DNA of 64,000 nucleotides, taken from NCBI RefSeq assembly GCF_013204825.1, contig NZ_JABMKV010000001.1, positions 992,001 to 1,056,000 of the forward strand, in the 5' to 3' direction. Both the position numbers and the translations under genes were made by a program. Positions within the stretch are counted from its first letter, which is position 1; the number at the start of each line of letters is the position of its first letter. Positions 19,347 to 27,790 of the stretch are shown here, one piece after another. Source of the stretch: Pedobacter boryungensis (lineage in GTDB: Bacteria; Bacteroidota; Bacteroidia; Sphingobacteriales; Sphingobacteriaceae). The notes below the pieces were generated by a model, which made no database searches, was not told where the DNA came from, and saw nothing but the letters and a program-made list of their open reading frames with translations.

Positions 19347-19380
19347 AAAAAACCCTTCCAGTAAAAACTGAAAGGGTTTT
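19347..19380 (-). terminator. Terminator after pnp
   Basis: A 13-bp stem (minus strand AAAACCCTTTCAG with CTGGAAGGGTTTT), a TTTTTA loop and a T run lie about 40 bp after the pnp stop. Confidence 0.85.
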
Positions 19381-19387
19381 GATATTT

Positions 19388-19412
19388 ATCCTTCGACAAG
19401 CTCAGGATGACA
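19388..19412. repeat. REP-like intergenic repeat (CCTTCGACAAGCTCAGGATGACA type)
   Basis: This is the widely dispersed palindromic word whose complement reads GTCATCCTGAGCTTGTCG; I recognise it from many bacterial intergenic regions. It lies between the pnp stop and its terminator. Confidence 0.7.
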
Positions 19413-19421
19413 ATTAATTCA

Positions 19422-21557
19422 CTATGCTTGTGGAGCTGCAGGTTTTTCAGGTCTTGGCAACAAAACTTTACGAGAAAGTTTCATTTTACCTTGTTTATCT
19501 ACATCTAACAATTTAACTTCAATTTTGTCGCCTTCTTTTAAAACACCATCCATCGTTTCTAAACGCTCCCATGAAATTTCAGAGATGTGTAATAAACCAT
19601 CTTTACCTGGCATAATTTCTACGAATGCACCAAATGGCATGATAGATTTTACTTTACCTTGGTAAGTAGCGCCAATTTCTGGTTTAGCAGCAATTGCATT
19701 AATGCGTGCAACAGCTGCATCAATTGCAGCTTTATTATCAGCAAAAATTTCAACGATACCTTTATTACCTACCTCTTCAATAGAAATAGATGCGCCAGTT
19801 TCACGTTGCATTTCTTGAATAATTTTACCGCCTGGACCTATTACTGCACCAATAAATTCTTTATCAATACTTAAAGAAACGATACGTGGAGCGTGTGGTT
19901 TTAAATCTTCATTAGGTTTAGCGATGGTTTTCTTCATCTCACCTAAAATATGTAAACGGCCTTCTTTAGCTTGTAATAATGCTTTAGTTAATACATCGTA
20001 AGATAAACCATTGATTTTTAAATCCATTTGACAAGCAACAATACCATTTTCAGTACCAGTTACCTTAAAGTCCATATCTCCTAAATGATCTTCATCACCT
20101 AAAATATCTGAAAGGATAGCATATTTACCAGTTTTCTCATCAGTAATTAAACCCATTGCAATACCAGAAACTGGAGATTTGATTTTAATACCTGCATCCA
20201 TTAATGCCAAAGTACCAGCACAAACAGTTGCCATTGATGAAGAACCATTAGATTCCAAAATATCAGAAACGATACGAATAGTGTATGGATTTTCTGCTCC
20301 TTCTGGTAATACTTTTTTCAAAGAACGTTGAGCTAAAGCACCATGACCAATTTCTCTACGTCCAGCACCCCTATTAGGTCTAACCTCTCCAGTTGAGAAA
20401 CCAGGGAAATTATAGTGTAATAAAAATTTGTTGTAACCATTAAAGAATGCGCCATCAATCATTTGCTCATCATCTTTACTACCTAAAGTAACTGATGTTA
20501 ATGATTGGGTTTCACCCCGTGTAAATACTGCAGAACCATGTGCTGCAGGTAAATAACCTACTTCACTCCAAATTGGGCGAATTTCAGTTGTTTTACGACC
20601 ATCTAAACGAATTCCTTCATCTAATAATAGATTCCTAATTGCGTCATACTGCACATCATGATAATAATGCTTAGCCATTGCCTTAGTTAAATCTGCTGTA
20701 TCTTCGGGCATTGCCTCAAAAAACTCATTAATGATTGCAGTAAAACCAACTTTACGCTCATCTTTATTTGAACCAGATTTTGCTACTGCATAAACTTTAT
20801 CGTAAGTATCAGCATAAACCTTAGCTTTTAAATCAGCATCATGATCTTCGTGGTTATATTCACGTTTTACTGTTTTCCCAGTAGCTTCAGTTAATTCAAG
20901 CTGAACAGCACATTGAACTTTAATTGCATCATGTGCAAATTTTAAAGCTTCAACCATTTCATCTTCCTGAATTTCATCACACTCCCCTTCAACCATACCT
21001 ATATCGTTAGCAGAACCAGCAACCATAAATTCTAAAGTTGCACGTTCTAATTCGCTAGCTAATGGATTGATAATCAACTTTCCATCAATTTTAGCTACAC
21101 GTACTTCAGATATTGGACCGTTAAAAGGAATATCAGAAACTGCTAAAGCAGCAGATGCCGCTAAACCAGCTAAACAATCTGGCATGATATCTTTATCAGC
21201 CGAGATTAATGAAATCATTACTTGTGTATCAGAGTGATAATCTGAAGGGAACATAGGACGTAAAGCTCTATCTACCAAACGAGAAATTAACACTTCATAG
21301 TCAGATAATCTTGCCTCACGACGTAAAAATCCTCCTGGAATACGGCCAGTAGCCGCATATTTTTCTTGATAATCTACCGATAATGGTAAAAAATCTGTAC
21401 CTGGTTTTGCACCAACTGTAGATACTACTGTTGCTAACAACATGGTATCTCCCATTTTAACTACAACAGCACCATCAGCTTGTTTAGCCAATTTACCTGT
21501 TTCAATTTCTACAATTCTTCCATCGCCTAAATCAAACGATTTTTTTATTACATTCAT
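19422..21557 (-). CDS. pnp: Polyribonucleotide nucleotidyltransferase (PNPase)
   Basis: 711 residues. Two RNase PH domains ([18 protein letters not shown] in the first, [17 protein letters not shown] in the second) with an all-helical linker. A KH domain follows ([20 protein letters not shown], about 560-620) and then an S1 domain ([20 protein letters not shown]). It is a 3'-5' phosphorolytic RNase. rpsO lies immediately upstream, the classical rpsO-pnp order, but a terminator stands between them. Confidence 0.98.
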   Translation of the reverse strand: MNVIKKSFDLGDGRIVEIETGKLAKQADGAVVVKMGDTMLLATVVSTVGAKPGTDFLPLSVDYQEKYAATGRIPGGFLRREARLSDYEVLISRLVDRALRPMFPSDYHSDTQVMISLISADKDIMPDCLAGLAASAALAVSDIPFNGPISEVRVAKIDGKLIINPLASELERATLEFMVAGSANDIGMVEGECDEIQEDEMVEALKFAHDAIKVQCAVQLELTEATGKTVKREYNHEDHDADLKAKVYADTYDKVYAVAKSGSNKDERKVGFTAIINEFFEAMPEDTADLTKAMAKHYYHDVQYDAIRNLLLDEGIRLDGRKTTEIRPIWSEVGYLPAAHGSAVFTRGETQSLTSVTLGSKDDEQMIDGAFFNGYNKFLLHYNFPGFSTGEVRPNRGAGRREIGHGALAQRSLKKVLPEGAENPYTIRIVSDILESNGSSSMATVCAGTLALMDAGIKIKSPVSGIAMGLITDEKTGKYAILSDILGDEDHLGDMDFKVTGTENGIVACQMDLKINGLSYDVLTKALLQAKEGRLHILGEMKKTIAKPNEDLKPHAPRIVSLSIDKEFIGAVIGPGGKIIQEMQRETGASISIEEVGNKGIVEIFADNKAAIDAAVARINAIAAKPEIGATYQGKVKSIMPFGAFVEIMPGKDGLLHISEISWERLETMDGVLKEGDKIEVKLLDVDKQGKMKLSRKVLLPRPEKPAAPQA

Positions 21558-21633
21558 ATTTAATTGTTGTGACCTGTTTTTCCTCTTTCGAACAGATCGT
21601 GTTTATATATACTTCTTCTTGTATTAAACTAAA

Positions 21634-21661
21634 AAAAGCCACTCTAAAAGAATGGCTTTTA
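21634..21661 (-). terminator. Terminator or attenuator between rpsO and pnp
   Basis: The minus strand reads AAAGCCATTC, a short loop, GAGTGGCTTT and a run of T, directly after the rpsO stop. Partial read-through would couple pnp to rpsO. Confidence 0.8.
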
Positions 21662-21666
21662 TAACA

Positions 21667-21951
21667 TTACACCGATTTGATGATATCTCTTAGCGATAAA
21701 GCTTTGATGATAGCACGGTAACGGTTAATATCTTTTTTGTATAGGTAAGCCAAAATACCGCGGCGTTTACCTACCAATTTTTGAAGTGACAACTGAGTAG
21801 AGAAATCTTTACGATTTTTCTTTAAGTGTTCTGTTAAGTGCGCAATACGGTATGTAAATAACGCTACTTGACCTTCTGCAGAACCAGTGTTGGTTGCTAC
21901 TTCGCCGTGTTTTGCAAAAATTTCGGCTTTCTTTTCTGTACTTAAATACAT
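21667..21951 (-). CDS. rpsO: 30S ribosomal protein S15
   Basis: 94 residues, a few longer than the E. coli 89. It has TGSAEGQVALFTYRIAHLTEHL, KDFSTQLSLQKLVGKRRGIL and the C-terminal YRAIIKALSLRDI. It binds 16S rRNA in the platform of the small subunit. A strong promoter lies 41 nt upstream. Confidence 0.98.
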   Translation of the reverse strand: MYLSTEKKAEIFAKHGEVATNTGSAEGQVALFTYRIAHLTEHLKKNRKDFSTQLSLQKLVGKRRGILAYLYKKDINRYRAIIKALSLRDIIKSV

Positions 21952-21991
21952 TCTTGAATAATATTAAAGTTAAAATTAATTAATTGTGGCG

Positions 21992-22021
21992 CAAAGATAA
22001 GGTATTTTTATAGATTATCAA
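21992..22021 (-). promoter_or_regulatory. Promoter of rpsO
   Basis: On the minus strand TTG (22021-22019) is followed by 19 nt and TATCTTTG (21999-21992). This is a full match in both elements and spacing to the Bacteroidota consensus. Confidence 0.75.
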
Positions 22022-22311
22022 ACCTAAAATTAAAACCTTAATGATTTGAAAATCAGGTTTAATAATTTAAGTTATAGCTTTTCTTATAGGGTATACAAAA
22101 GCTAACTTGTTATTCACATTTTAGTCGAAGTTAAAACGGAGTAAGTTCGGATACAATTGTCACAAGTCCGAACAAACTCCGAACCAACCCCGAACTAAGC
22201 CCGTCGCAACCATGAATTATTGTTTACTATTAATTACTCATCAATTTAAATGGTTGATTTAGGTTTTCTCAGTATGTTAAAAAATGCGAATCATAATTAA
22301 TGCTATTATGC
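22022..22311. other. Intergenic region between rpsO and the thioesterase
   Basis: About 290 bp beyond the rpsO promoter with no credible reading frame. It holds the 11-bp repeat cluster at 22137-22207 and, at its right end, the thioesterase promoter. The remainder (22208-22300) shows nothing I can assign. Confidence 0.6.
22137..22207. repeat. Cluster of 11-bp TCCGAAC-containing repeats with an inverted copy
   Basis: Three consecutive 11-mers (AAGTCCGAACA, AACTCCGAACC, AACCCCGAACT) run from 22164 to 22196, with a decayed fourth to 22207. Upstream, GTTCGGA at 22145-22151 is the inverted core word, so a 7-bp stem with a 15-nt loop is possible. Confidence 0.7.
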
Positions 22312-22319
22312 TACTTTTG
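22312..22319 (+). promoter_or_regulatory. -7 element of the thioesterase gene
   Basis: TACTTTTG predicts transcription from about 22325, so the ATG at 22300 lies upstream of the transcript. The ATG at 22327 is taken as the start, which would be nearly leaderless. Confidence 0.55.
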
Positions 22320-22326
22320 TATCATT

Positions 22327-22746
22327 ATGATTAACAACCAATACAGCATATTTGAAAGTGAATTAAACGTTCGTCCAGATGATATAGATATGTTTAATCA
22401 TGTACATAATAGCAAATATTTAGATTATGTATTAGCTGCTCGTTACGAACAAATGGATAAATTTTACGGCATGAGCTGGGAAAAATTTTCGGAACAAGGT
22501 TTTGGTTGGGTTGTAGCTAAAGTGATCATCAACTTTAAACGTCCTTTAAAAATGGGCGATAAAATGTTAGTACGCACTGGTATTTTAGAAATGAATGAAA
22601 AAGGCAGTAATGTTCAGTTCGAAATCATCAATAAAACAACTGGCAAGGTTTCCTCTGATGGTATTTTTGAATATGTAATGATTGATTTAAAAACCCAACG
22701 TTCTTGCAAAGTAACTGATGATATGATTAAAGCATACAGTATTTAG
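22327..22746 (+). CDS. Acyl-CoA thioesterase, 4HBT (hotdog) fold
   Basis: 139 residues. It has the YbgC/FcbC-type pattern with RPDDIDMFNHVHNSKYLDYV (catalytic Asp in the DxxxxxHVxN stretch), GWVVAKVIINFKRPL and a short tail. It should hydrolyse acyl-CoA thioesters in the cytoplasm; the substrate is not evident. It is one of three hotdog thioesterases in the window (others at 27.4 and 46.9 kb). The promoter position fixes the start. Confidence 0.88.
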   Translation: MINNQYSIFESELNVRPDDIDMFNHVHNSKYLDYVLAARYEQMDKFYGMSWEKFSEQGFGWVVAKVIINFKRPLKMGDKMLVRTGILEMNEKGSNVQFEIINKTTGKVSSDGIFEYVMIDLKTQRSCKVTDDMIKAYSI

Positions 22747-22804
22747 CTAACTTTATAATCAAACAATAAGAATAAATTAATATTTGCTGCTTCATTTATT
22801 TTTA

Positions 22805-22812
22805 TATTTTTG
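22805..22812 (+). promoter_or_regulatory. -7 element of the MATE transcript
   Basis: TATTTTTG predicts a start near 22818, giving a leader of about 80 nt before the MATE gene. That is long for this genome and contains a small reading frame and hairpin. Confidence 0.5.
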
Positions 22813-22833
22813 TTTATCAAAATCAAACGAACC

Positions 22834-22866
22834 ATGATAGCCTCGAGGGAAAAATTTGGCTGCTAA
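22834..22866 (+). CDS. Candidate 10-residue leader peptide upstream of the MATE gene
   Basis: An ATG about 16 nt after the predicted transcript start encodes MIASREKFGC and a stop. Its last codons (Phe-Gly-Cys-stop) lie in the left arm and loop of the hairpin at 22854-22875. A leader peptide ending in a hairpin before an exporter gene is the layout used for ribosome-stalling attenuation. No ribosome profiling or conservation evidence is available here, so translation is unproven. Confidence 0.35.
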   Translation: MIASREKFGC

Positions 22867-22875
22867 AAGCTAAAT
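22854..22875 (+). promoter_or_regulatory. Leader hairpin before the MATE gene
   Basis: ATTTGGCT pairs with AGCTAAAT (8 bp, one G-U) across a six-base loop GCTAAA. It ends 24 nt before the MATE ATG and overlaps the end of the candidate leader peptide. No T run follows, so it is not a terminator. Confidence 0.45.
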
Positions 22876-22899
22876 CCACATTCTTTTATCAAATAATTG

Positions 22900-24369
22900 A
22901 TGCTAAAAAACGGCATCTTATGGTTTATATCTTATATTTTTCAAATGTTACAATCTTCTAAGACCAAAGGTGGTCTTTCAAATTTTTTCACTGTTTTATG
23001 GCAAGCAATTATTGGCAAAGAAACAGATTATACGACAATTAGTATTCGCAAAGCGATTTTTCTTTTAGCAATTCCTATGATGCTAGAAATGATGATGGAA
23101 TCTGTTTTTGCTTTAGTAGACCTTTATTTTGTTGGTCATTTACCCAATAGCAGTAATGCTATACAGACTGTTGGTTTAACGGAGTCAGTTTTAACCATCA
23201 TTTATTCGTTGGCAATTGGAATGAGCATGGCAGCTACCGCTGTAGTTGCAAGAAGAATTGGCGAGAAAAATCCAGAAGCAGCAGCAAAAGCAGGTATGCA
23301 AACTATTGTGATTTCTGTATTTATAAATATAGTTATCAGCGTTGCTGGACTAATTTATGCAAAAGAACTCTTATTGCTTATGGGGGCTACAGAAACAACA
23401 GCTGTTCAAGGCACTACTTTTGTTCAAATCATGATGGGTAGCAGTATGATTATCATGCTTTTATTCTTAATAAATGGAATTTTTAGAGGTGCAGGTAATG
23501 CATCAATCGCTATGCAAAGTTTAATAATTGCTAACGTAGCCAATTGCATTTTATGTCCATTATTTATTAGAGGCTTAGGTCCAATCCCAGCTTTCGGATT
23601 AACTGGTGCTGCAATGGCAACTGCAATAGGTAGAGGATTAGGTGTTTCCTATCAAATATTTCATTTGGTAAGAGGAAACAGTGCTCTCAAAATTAAATTA
23701 TCTTATTTTAAACCACATTGGGAACAAATCAAAGCAATAATTAAAATAGCCGCTCCTGCTATTTTACAGTTTGTTATTGCTTCTTGTAGCTGGATATTTT
23801 TAGCAGAATTAGTTGCTACAACCGGAGGAGATCATGGATCTGCCGGTTATCAAACTGCTTTACGCTTAATGATGTTTTTTATGCTGCCAGCATGGGGATT
23901 AAGTAATGCTGCTGCAACATTAGTTGGACAAAATATGGGTGCTGGACATATGGGTAGAGCGCAACAATCTGTATTTGTAACTATGAAATATGCTGTAATA
24001 TTTATGGCATGTGTTACCGTTTTGTTTTTAACCTGTGGTAAATATTTCGCAGCGTTTTTTACGACAGATAATCAGGTAAAGCTTGTTGCCGTAGAAGCCT
24101 TGAGGATTTTAAGTTATGGCTTTGTACTATATGGCATTGGAATGGTGTTGATAAGCGCATTTAATGGTGCTGGAGATACATGGACACCAACGAAAATTAA
24201 TGTTATTGCATTTTGGTTATTCCAAATTCCATTTGCATTCTATCTAGCTAAATATTTAAATATGGGGCCAACTGGTGTTTTTATTGCTATTCCAGTAGCC
24301 GAAGTTGGAATTACAATTGCAGCATTTATTTTATTTAGAAAAGGTAAATGGCAAAAAACCATGGTTTAA
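22900..24369 (+). CDS. MATE family multidrug/Na+ efflux transporter
   Basis: 489 residues with 12 predicted membrane helices in two six-helix halves. The first helix contains FLLAIPMMLEMMMESVFALVDLYFVG, typical of NorM-type MATE proteins. It exports organic cations using a sodium or proton gradient. The ATG at 22900 is preferred over a TTG one codon earlier. An ATG at 22945 is possible too, since the family core begins near residue 45. A long leader with a small reading frame precedes it. It is convergent with ddl across a strong terminator. Confidence 0.92.
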   Translation: MLKNGILWFISYIFQMLQSSKTKGGLSNFFTVLWQAIIGKETDYTTISIRKAIFLLAIPMMLEMMMESVFALVDLYFVGHLPNSSNAIQTVGLTESVLTIIYSLAIGMSMAATAVVARRIGEKNPEAAAKAGMQTIVISVFINIVISVAGLIYAKELLLLMGATETTAVQGTTFVQIMMGSSMIIMLLFLINGIFRGAGNASIAMQSLIIANVANCILCPLFIRGLGPIPAFGLTGAAMATAIGRGLGVSYQIFHLVRGNSALKIKLSYFKPHWEQIKAIIKIAAPAILQFVIASCSWIFLAELVATTGGDHGSAGYQTALRLMMFFMLPAWGLSNAAATLVGQNMGAGHMGRAQQSVFVTMKYAVIFMACVTVLFLTCGKYFAAFFTTDNQVKLVAVEALRILSYGFVLYGIGMVLISAFNGAGDTWTPTKINVIAFWLFQIPFAFYLAKYLNMGPTGVFIAIPVAEVGITIAAFILFRKGKWQKTMV

Positions 24370-24373
24370 AATA

Positions 24374-24410
24374 AAGCCCGAAAGTCAATAAATTATTGAC
24401 TTTCGGGCTT
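24374..24410. terminator. Bidirectional terminator between the MATE gene and ddl
   Basis: A perfect 17-bp-type inverted repeat (AAGCCCGAAAGTCAATAA and its complement) lies between two convergent stops. It is GC-rich at the base, with T and A flanks. Confidence 0.85.
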
Positions 24411-24429
24411 AAACTATTTTTTGATGTTA

Positions 24430-25413
24430 TTAAATAGTTTCCTCGATAACTTGCGTATAAAATTCTTTTAACTCCATGCCCATAGCCGCAACTTGCTGTG
24501 GAATAAAACTTGTTGCTGTTTGCCCAGGAATAGTATTAATTTCTATAAAATAAAAATTACCAGTTTCTTTTTCTAAGAAATAATCAATTCTTACTACACC
24601 ATTGCAATTTAATTTTTGATAAACACCGGTTACTATTTCTCCAACCCTATTTTTTTCTTCATCAGTCATACGACCAGGTGTGATTTCTTCTGTTGCTCCA
24701 GGTGTATATTTTGCTTCAAAATCAAAAAACTCATTTGCAGGAATCACTTCTGTAGCTGGTAAAACAACAATTTCATCTTTGGATTTAAAAACACCAACTG
24801 AAAACTCTCTTCCCTCTACAAATTCTTCAATTAAGATTTGATTATCCTCATTAAAAGCTTTATCTAATGCAGCTTGCAAATCATCAGCATGTTTAACTTT
24901 ACTCATACCAATACTACTACCACCGCTATTCGGCTTTACAAAATAAGGAAGCTTTAAATTATTTTTAATGTCATCAATATCGAAACTGATATTTTTAAAT
25001 ATTTGGATTGATTTAGCAACATGTAAATCTTTAATTCCATTAACTATTGCTTTTGTATAACCTTTATTCATTGTAATTGCAGATGTTAAGGCGCTACACG
25101 TAGTATAAGGAATACCAATCATATCAAAATAACCTTGCAATTTTCCGTCTTCACCTGGCGAACCATGAATAGCAATAAAAACACCATCAAATTTTATTTT
25201 CCTACCATTTAGGGTTAAAGAAAAATCATTTTTATCGATATCAATTTTCAATGAATCAGCTGGTTCATAAAACCATCCGGATTCTGTAAGCATTATTTTA
25301 TATACATCGTACTTAGTTGAATCAATATTTTGAGCAATTGTTGCTGCGCTTTTTACAGATACTACCCATTCGCCTGTTGTACCTCCTGTTAATAATGCAA
25401 TTGTTTTCTTCAT
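24430..25413 (-). CDS. ddl: D-alanine--D-alanine ligase
   Basis: 327 residues from the ATG at 25413 (MKKTIALLTGG). It has the ATP-grasp layout: AIHGSPGEDGKLQG, PYFVKPNSGGSSIGMSKV, EEFVEGREFSVG, and DYFLEKETGNFYFIEINTIPG with the metal ligands. The usual GGxSxEhxVS loop is here GGTTGEWVVS. It makes the D-Ala-D-Ala dipeptide for peptidoglycan. It is divergent from the PASTA-mltG operon, so wall genes flank one regulatory gap. The in-frame ATG at 25440 overlaps the promoter and is excluded. Confidence 0.96.
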   Translation of the reverse strand: MKKTIALLTGGTTGEWVVSVKSAATIAQNIDSTKYDVYKIMLTESGWFYEPADSLKIDIDKNDFSLTLNGRKIKFDGVFIAIHGSPGEDGKLQGYFDMIGIPYTTCSALTSAITMNKGYTKAIVNGIKDLHVAKSIQIFKNISFDIDDIKNNLKLPYFVKPNSGGSSIGMSKVKHADDLQAALDKAFNEDNQILIEEFVEGREFSVGVFKSKDEIVVLPATEVIPANEFFDFEAKYTPGATEEITPGRMTDEEKNRVGEIVTGVYQKLNCNGVVRIDYFLEKETGNFYFIEINTIPGQTATSFIPQQVAAMGMELKEFYTQVIEETI

Positions 25414-25437
25414 TTGATAATCTTTACTATTTATAGC

Positions 25438-25445
25438 CAAAAATA
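25438..25445 (-). promoter_or_regulatory. -7 element of ddl
   Basis: The minus strand reads TATTTTTG, placing the transcript start near 25431. This rules out the ATG at 25440 and supports 25413. Confidence 0.55.
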
Positions 25446-25474
25446 TAAATTAGTTGATGCAGATTTGATTTTAA

Positions 25475-25506
25475 TTGAGATAAAATATTTTTTTAAACTA
25501 AATTTG
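25475..25506 (+). promoter_or_regulatory. Promoter of the PASTA-mltG operon
   Basis: TTG (25475-25477), 21 nt, then TAAATTTG (25499-25506): both elements match, and the leader is about 25 nt. Confidence 0.7.
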
Positions 25507-25537
25507 GATTATTATACATCTATCACTTAGAAATTAA

Positions 25538-26314
25538 ATGAGCAACTTTATTGCATATCTTAAAACTAAATCTTTCCGAACTAATCTTATCGCGGCAATA
25601 TGTACAGTTGTAGCCATCCTATCAATTGCTTTTTTCAGTTTACGATTTTATACCAAACATGGTGAAGGCTTAAATGTACCAGAAGTAAAAGGACTTACCC
25701 TTGCACAAGCCGTTAGTAAATTAGAAGATTTAGGCTTACGTTACGAAATTGATTCGGTTTATATTATGGATAAGCCACCAGGGATAGTTACCGATCAAGA
25801 TCCCGATGCAAATACCTTTGTAAAAGGAAATAGAACAATTTACTTGACAATTAATACTTCGCAAGCGCCTAATGTAAAATTCCCAGATATCGAAGCTAAA
25901 TCTTTTCGAGAAGCACAATCTATTTTAGAAAGTTACCGATTAAAGTTAGGCGACACAACCTATAAGCCAGATGTTGCAAGAGACGTAGTTTTGGAAGCTT
26001 ATTTTGGTGGTCAATTTATTAAAAGTGGAGAAGTTTTACCCACAGGATCGAGAATTAACTTAACACTTGGTGATGGTCGTGGAAATGAAGATGTAGAATT
26101 ACCAAACTTGACTGGTTTAACAAAAGATGAAGCCAGATTTTCTTTAAAGGGTTCCATGCTTACTTTAGGTACTGTAACATACGAAGGTACAATAACAGAT
26201 TCTGCTAATGCAATAGTAGTGATGCAATATCCGTTAGTAGCCGATACATTGACAAAGGTTAAAATAGGAACCCCAATAAACATTACACTATCTAACAAAC
26301 CAAAAAATCAGTAG
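25538..26314 (+). CDS. Membrane-anchored protein with three PASTA domains
   Basis: 258 residues. There is a short cytoplasmic N-terminus, one membrane helix (about 17-38) and three PASTA repeats at about 45-112, 115-182 and 186-256. Each starts with a conserved (V/F/L)P(E/D/N) plus hydrophobic segment (VPEVKGLTLAQAVSKLEDLG is the first). PASTA domains bind peptidoglycan or muropeptides. Here there is no kinase or transpeptidase domain, so the protein may be a wall-sensing or scaffold partner. It is the first gene of an operon with mltG 11 bp downstream. Confidence 0.9.
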   Translation: MSNFIAYLKTKSFRTNLIAAICTVVAILSIAFFSLRFYTKHGEGLNVPEVKGLTLAQAVSKLEDLGLRYEIDSVYIMDKPPGIVTDQDPDANTFVKGNRTIYLTINTSQAPNVKFPDIEAKSFREAQSILESYRLKLGDTTYKPDVARDVVLEAYFGGQFIKSGEVLPTGSRINLTLGDGRGNEDVELPNLTGLTKDEARFSLKGSMLTLGTVTYEGTITDSANAIVVMQYPLVADTLTKVKIGTPINITLSNKPKNQ

Positions 26315-26325
26315 TAAATTATAAA

Positions 26326-27378
26326 ATGAATAACGAGAAAAAACCATTGAAAAACACCACTAAAATCATATTAGTTAGTATAATAGTAATTGTTGCAATT
26401 GCAGGATTTTTTGGCCTCAAAATATATAACACATACTTGGCACCAAATGTAAGAGGCAACGCAAAATATATTTATATTAAAACTGGCATGGACTATACTA
26501 GTTTTTTACACAATTTATTAGAAAAGGGCATCTTAAAAAATGAAAATTCTTTTAAAGAAGCAGCCGAAAAGATGAATTTGGCAAGCAATATTAAACCAGG
26601 TCGCTATACTGTAAAAGATGGTATGAATAACCGTACGTTAATAAATAAATTAAAAGCTGGTAATCAGGATGCTGTAAAACTAAAATTCCAAAATATTAGA
26701 AAGAAAGAAAATTTTGCAGCGTATTTAGCTAAAAATATGGAAGCCGATTCATTAGCTTTCATTAGTGTTTTAGATTCTGCTGCTTTAATAGAGAAATATG
26801 GTTTTAATACCGAGAATATCTATACAATGTTTATTCCGAATACATATGAATTATATTGGAATGTTAGCCCGAACGAATTCTTTGAAAAAATGCAAAAAGA
26901 ATATGTTAAATTCTGGACTGATGAGCGTAAGAGTAAAGCCGCAAAACTGAACTTAACTCCTATTCAAGTTTCTATTCTAGCTTCTATCGTAGATTCTGAA
27001 GCCCTTTACGACAAAGAGATGCCGACAATTGCTGGTTTATATTTAAATCGCTTAAATAAAGGTATTTTATTGCAGGCAGACCCTACCGTAATTTATGCTA
27101 ACGATGATTTTACAGTAAAACGTGTTACCAATGCTTTACTTTCTGTAAATTCAAAATACAACACTTATAAATATGCAGGTTTACCTCCAGGACCAATTAT
27201 GATGCCTAGCATTAAAGCTATTGATGCAGTGTTAAATCGAGAAGTAAACAATTATATCTATATGTGTGCCAAGGAAGACTTTTCGGGATACCACAATTTT
27301 GCTGAAACGAGAGAGCAACATGAAATTAATGCAAGAAAATATAGAGAAGCATTAAACAAACGTAACATCTATAAATAA
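26326..27378 (+). CDS. mltG: Endolytic murein transglycosylase MltG (YceG-like)
   Basis: 350 residues. It has a membrane helix at about 11-31, a LysM-like region, and the YceG catalytic domain with FIPNTYELYWN, NRLNKGILLQADPTVIYA and YKYAGLPPGPIMMPS. The family motif around the catalytic acid, usually ASIVEKET, reads ASIVDSEA here. MltG cuts nascent glycan strands at the inner membrane and sets chain length. It fits the wall theme of the PASTA protein before it and ddl opposite. The stop overlaps the next start (TAATG). Confidence 0.93.
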   Translation: MNNEKKPLKNTTKIILVSIIVIVAIAGFFGLKIYNTYLAPNVRGNAKYIYIKTGMDYTSFLHNLLEKGILKNENSFKEAAEKMNLASNIKPGRYTVKDGMNNRTLINKLKAGNQDAVKLKFQNIRKKENFAAYLAKNMEADSLAFISVLDSAALIEKYGFNTENIYTMFIPNTYELYWNVSPNEFFEKMQKEYVKFWTDERKSKAAKLNLTPIQVSILASIVDSEALYDKEMPTIAGLYLNRLNKGILLQADPTVIYANDDFTVKRVTNALLSVNSKYNTYKYAGLPPGPIMMPSIKAIDAVLNREVNNYIYMCAKEDFSGYHNFAETREQHEINARKYREALNKRNIYK

Positions 27379-27788
27379 TGTTTGTATACGAAAGCAAAGT
27401 CAGGGTTCGTTACGTAGAAACTGATCAAATGGGTATTGTACATCATAGTAATTATACACAATATTACGAATTAGCAAGAACGGAATGTTTTGAAGCATGT
27501 TCTGGCATGACTTATGAATCTATGGAAGCTGAAGGAATTATGCTTCCCATACTTGAACTACAATCTAAATATTTAAAACCAGCTTATTATAATCAGGTTC
27601 TAACTATAAAATCTATTGTAAGGGAGTTACCTACAGTTAGATTAAATGTAGAATATGAAATTTATAATGAAACAAATGAACTCATAAATACAGGAAAAAC
27701 AACTCTAGTTTTTGTAAATAAGCAAAATAGAAGGCCTTGTCAACCACCTGAAAATTTTATGAAAAACGTTCGTCAATATTTTAGTTAA
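27378..27788 (+). CDS. Acyl-CoA thioesterase, YbgC/YbaW family
   Basis: 136 residues, hotdog fold with YVETDQMGIVHHSNYTQYYELARTE split over the YbgC signature (D and H in the active-site stretch). It should hydrolyse acyl-CoA. It overlaps mltG by one base, so translation is coupled, and it is 2 bp from the next gene. Its presence in a wall operon may reflect a role in lipid or fatty-acyl supply, but this is inference. Confidence 0.9.
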   Translation: MFVYESKVRVRYVETDQMGIVHHSNYTQYYELARTECFEACSGMTYESMEAEGIMLPILELQSKYLKPAYYNQVLTIKSIVRELPTVRLNVEYEIYNETNELINTGKTTLVFVNKQNRRPCQPPENFMKNVRQYFS

Positions 27789-27790
27789 CA

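Noticed and set aside
19422..21951. rpsO and pnp as a simple single operon
   Set aside because: A good terminator-like hairpin with a T run separates them, so coupling is at most partial.
22834..22875. A known SAM- or preQ1-type riboswitch in the MATE leader
   Set aside because: The single short hairpin with a GCTAAA loop lacks the conserved core of any riboswitch I can recall; the leader-peptide reading explains it better.
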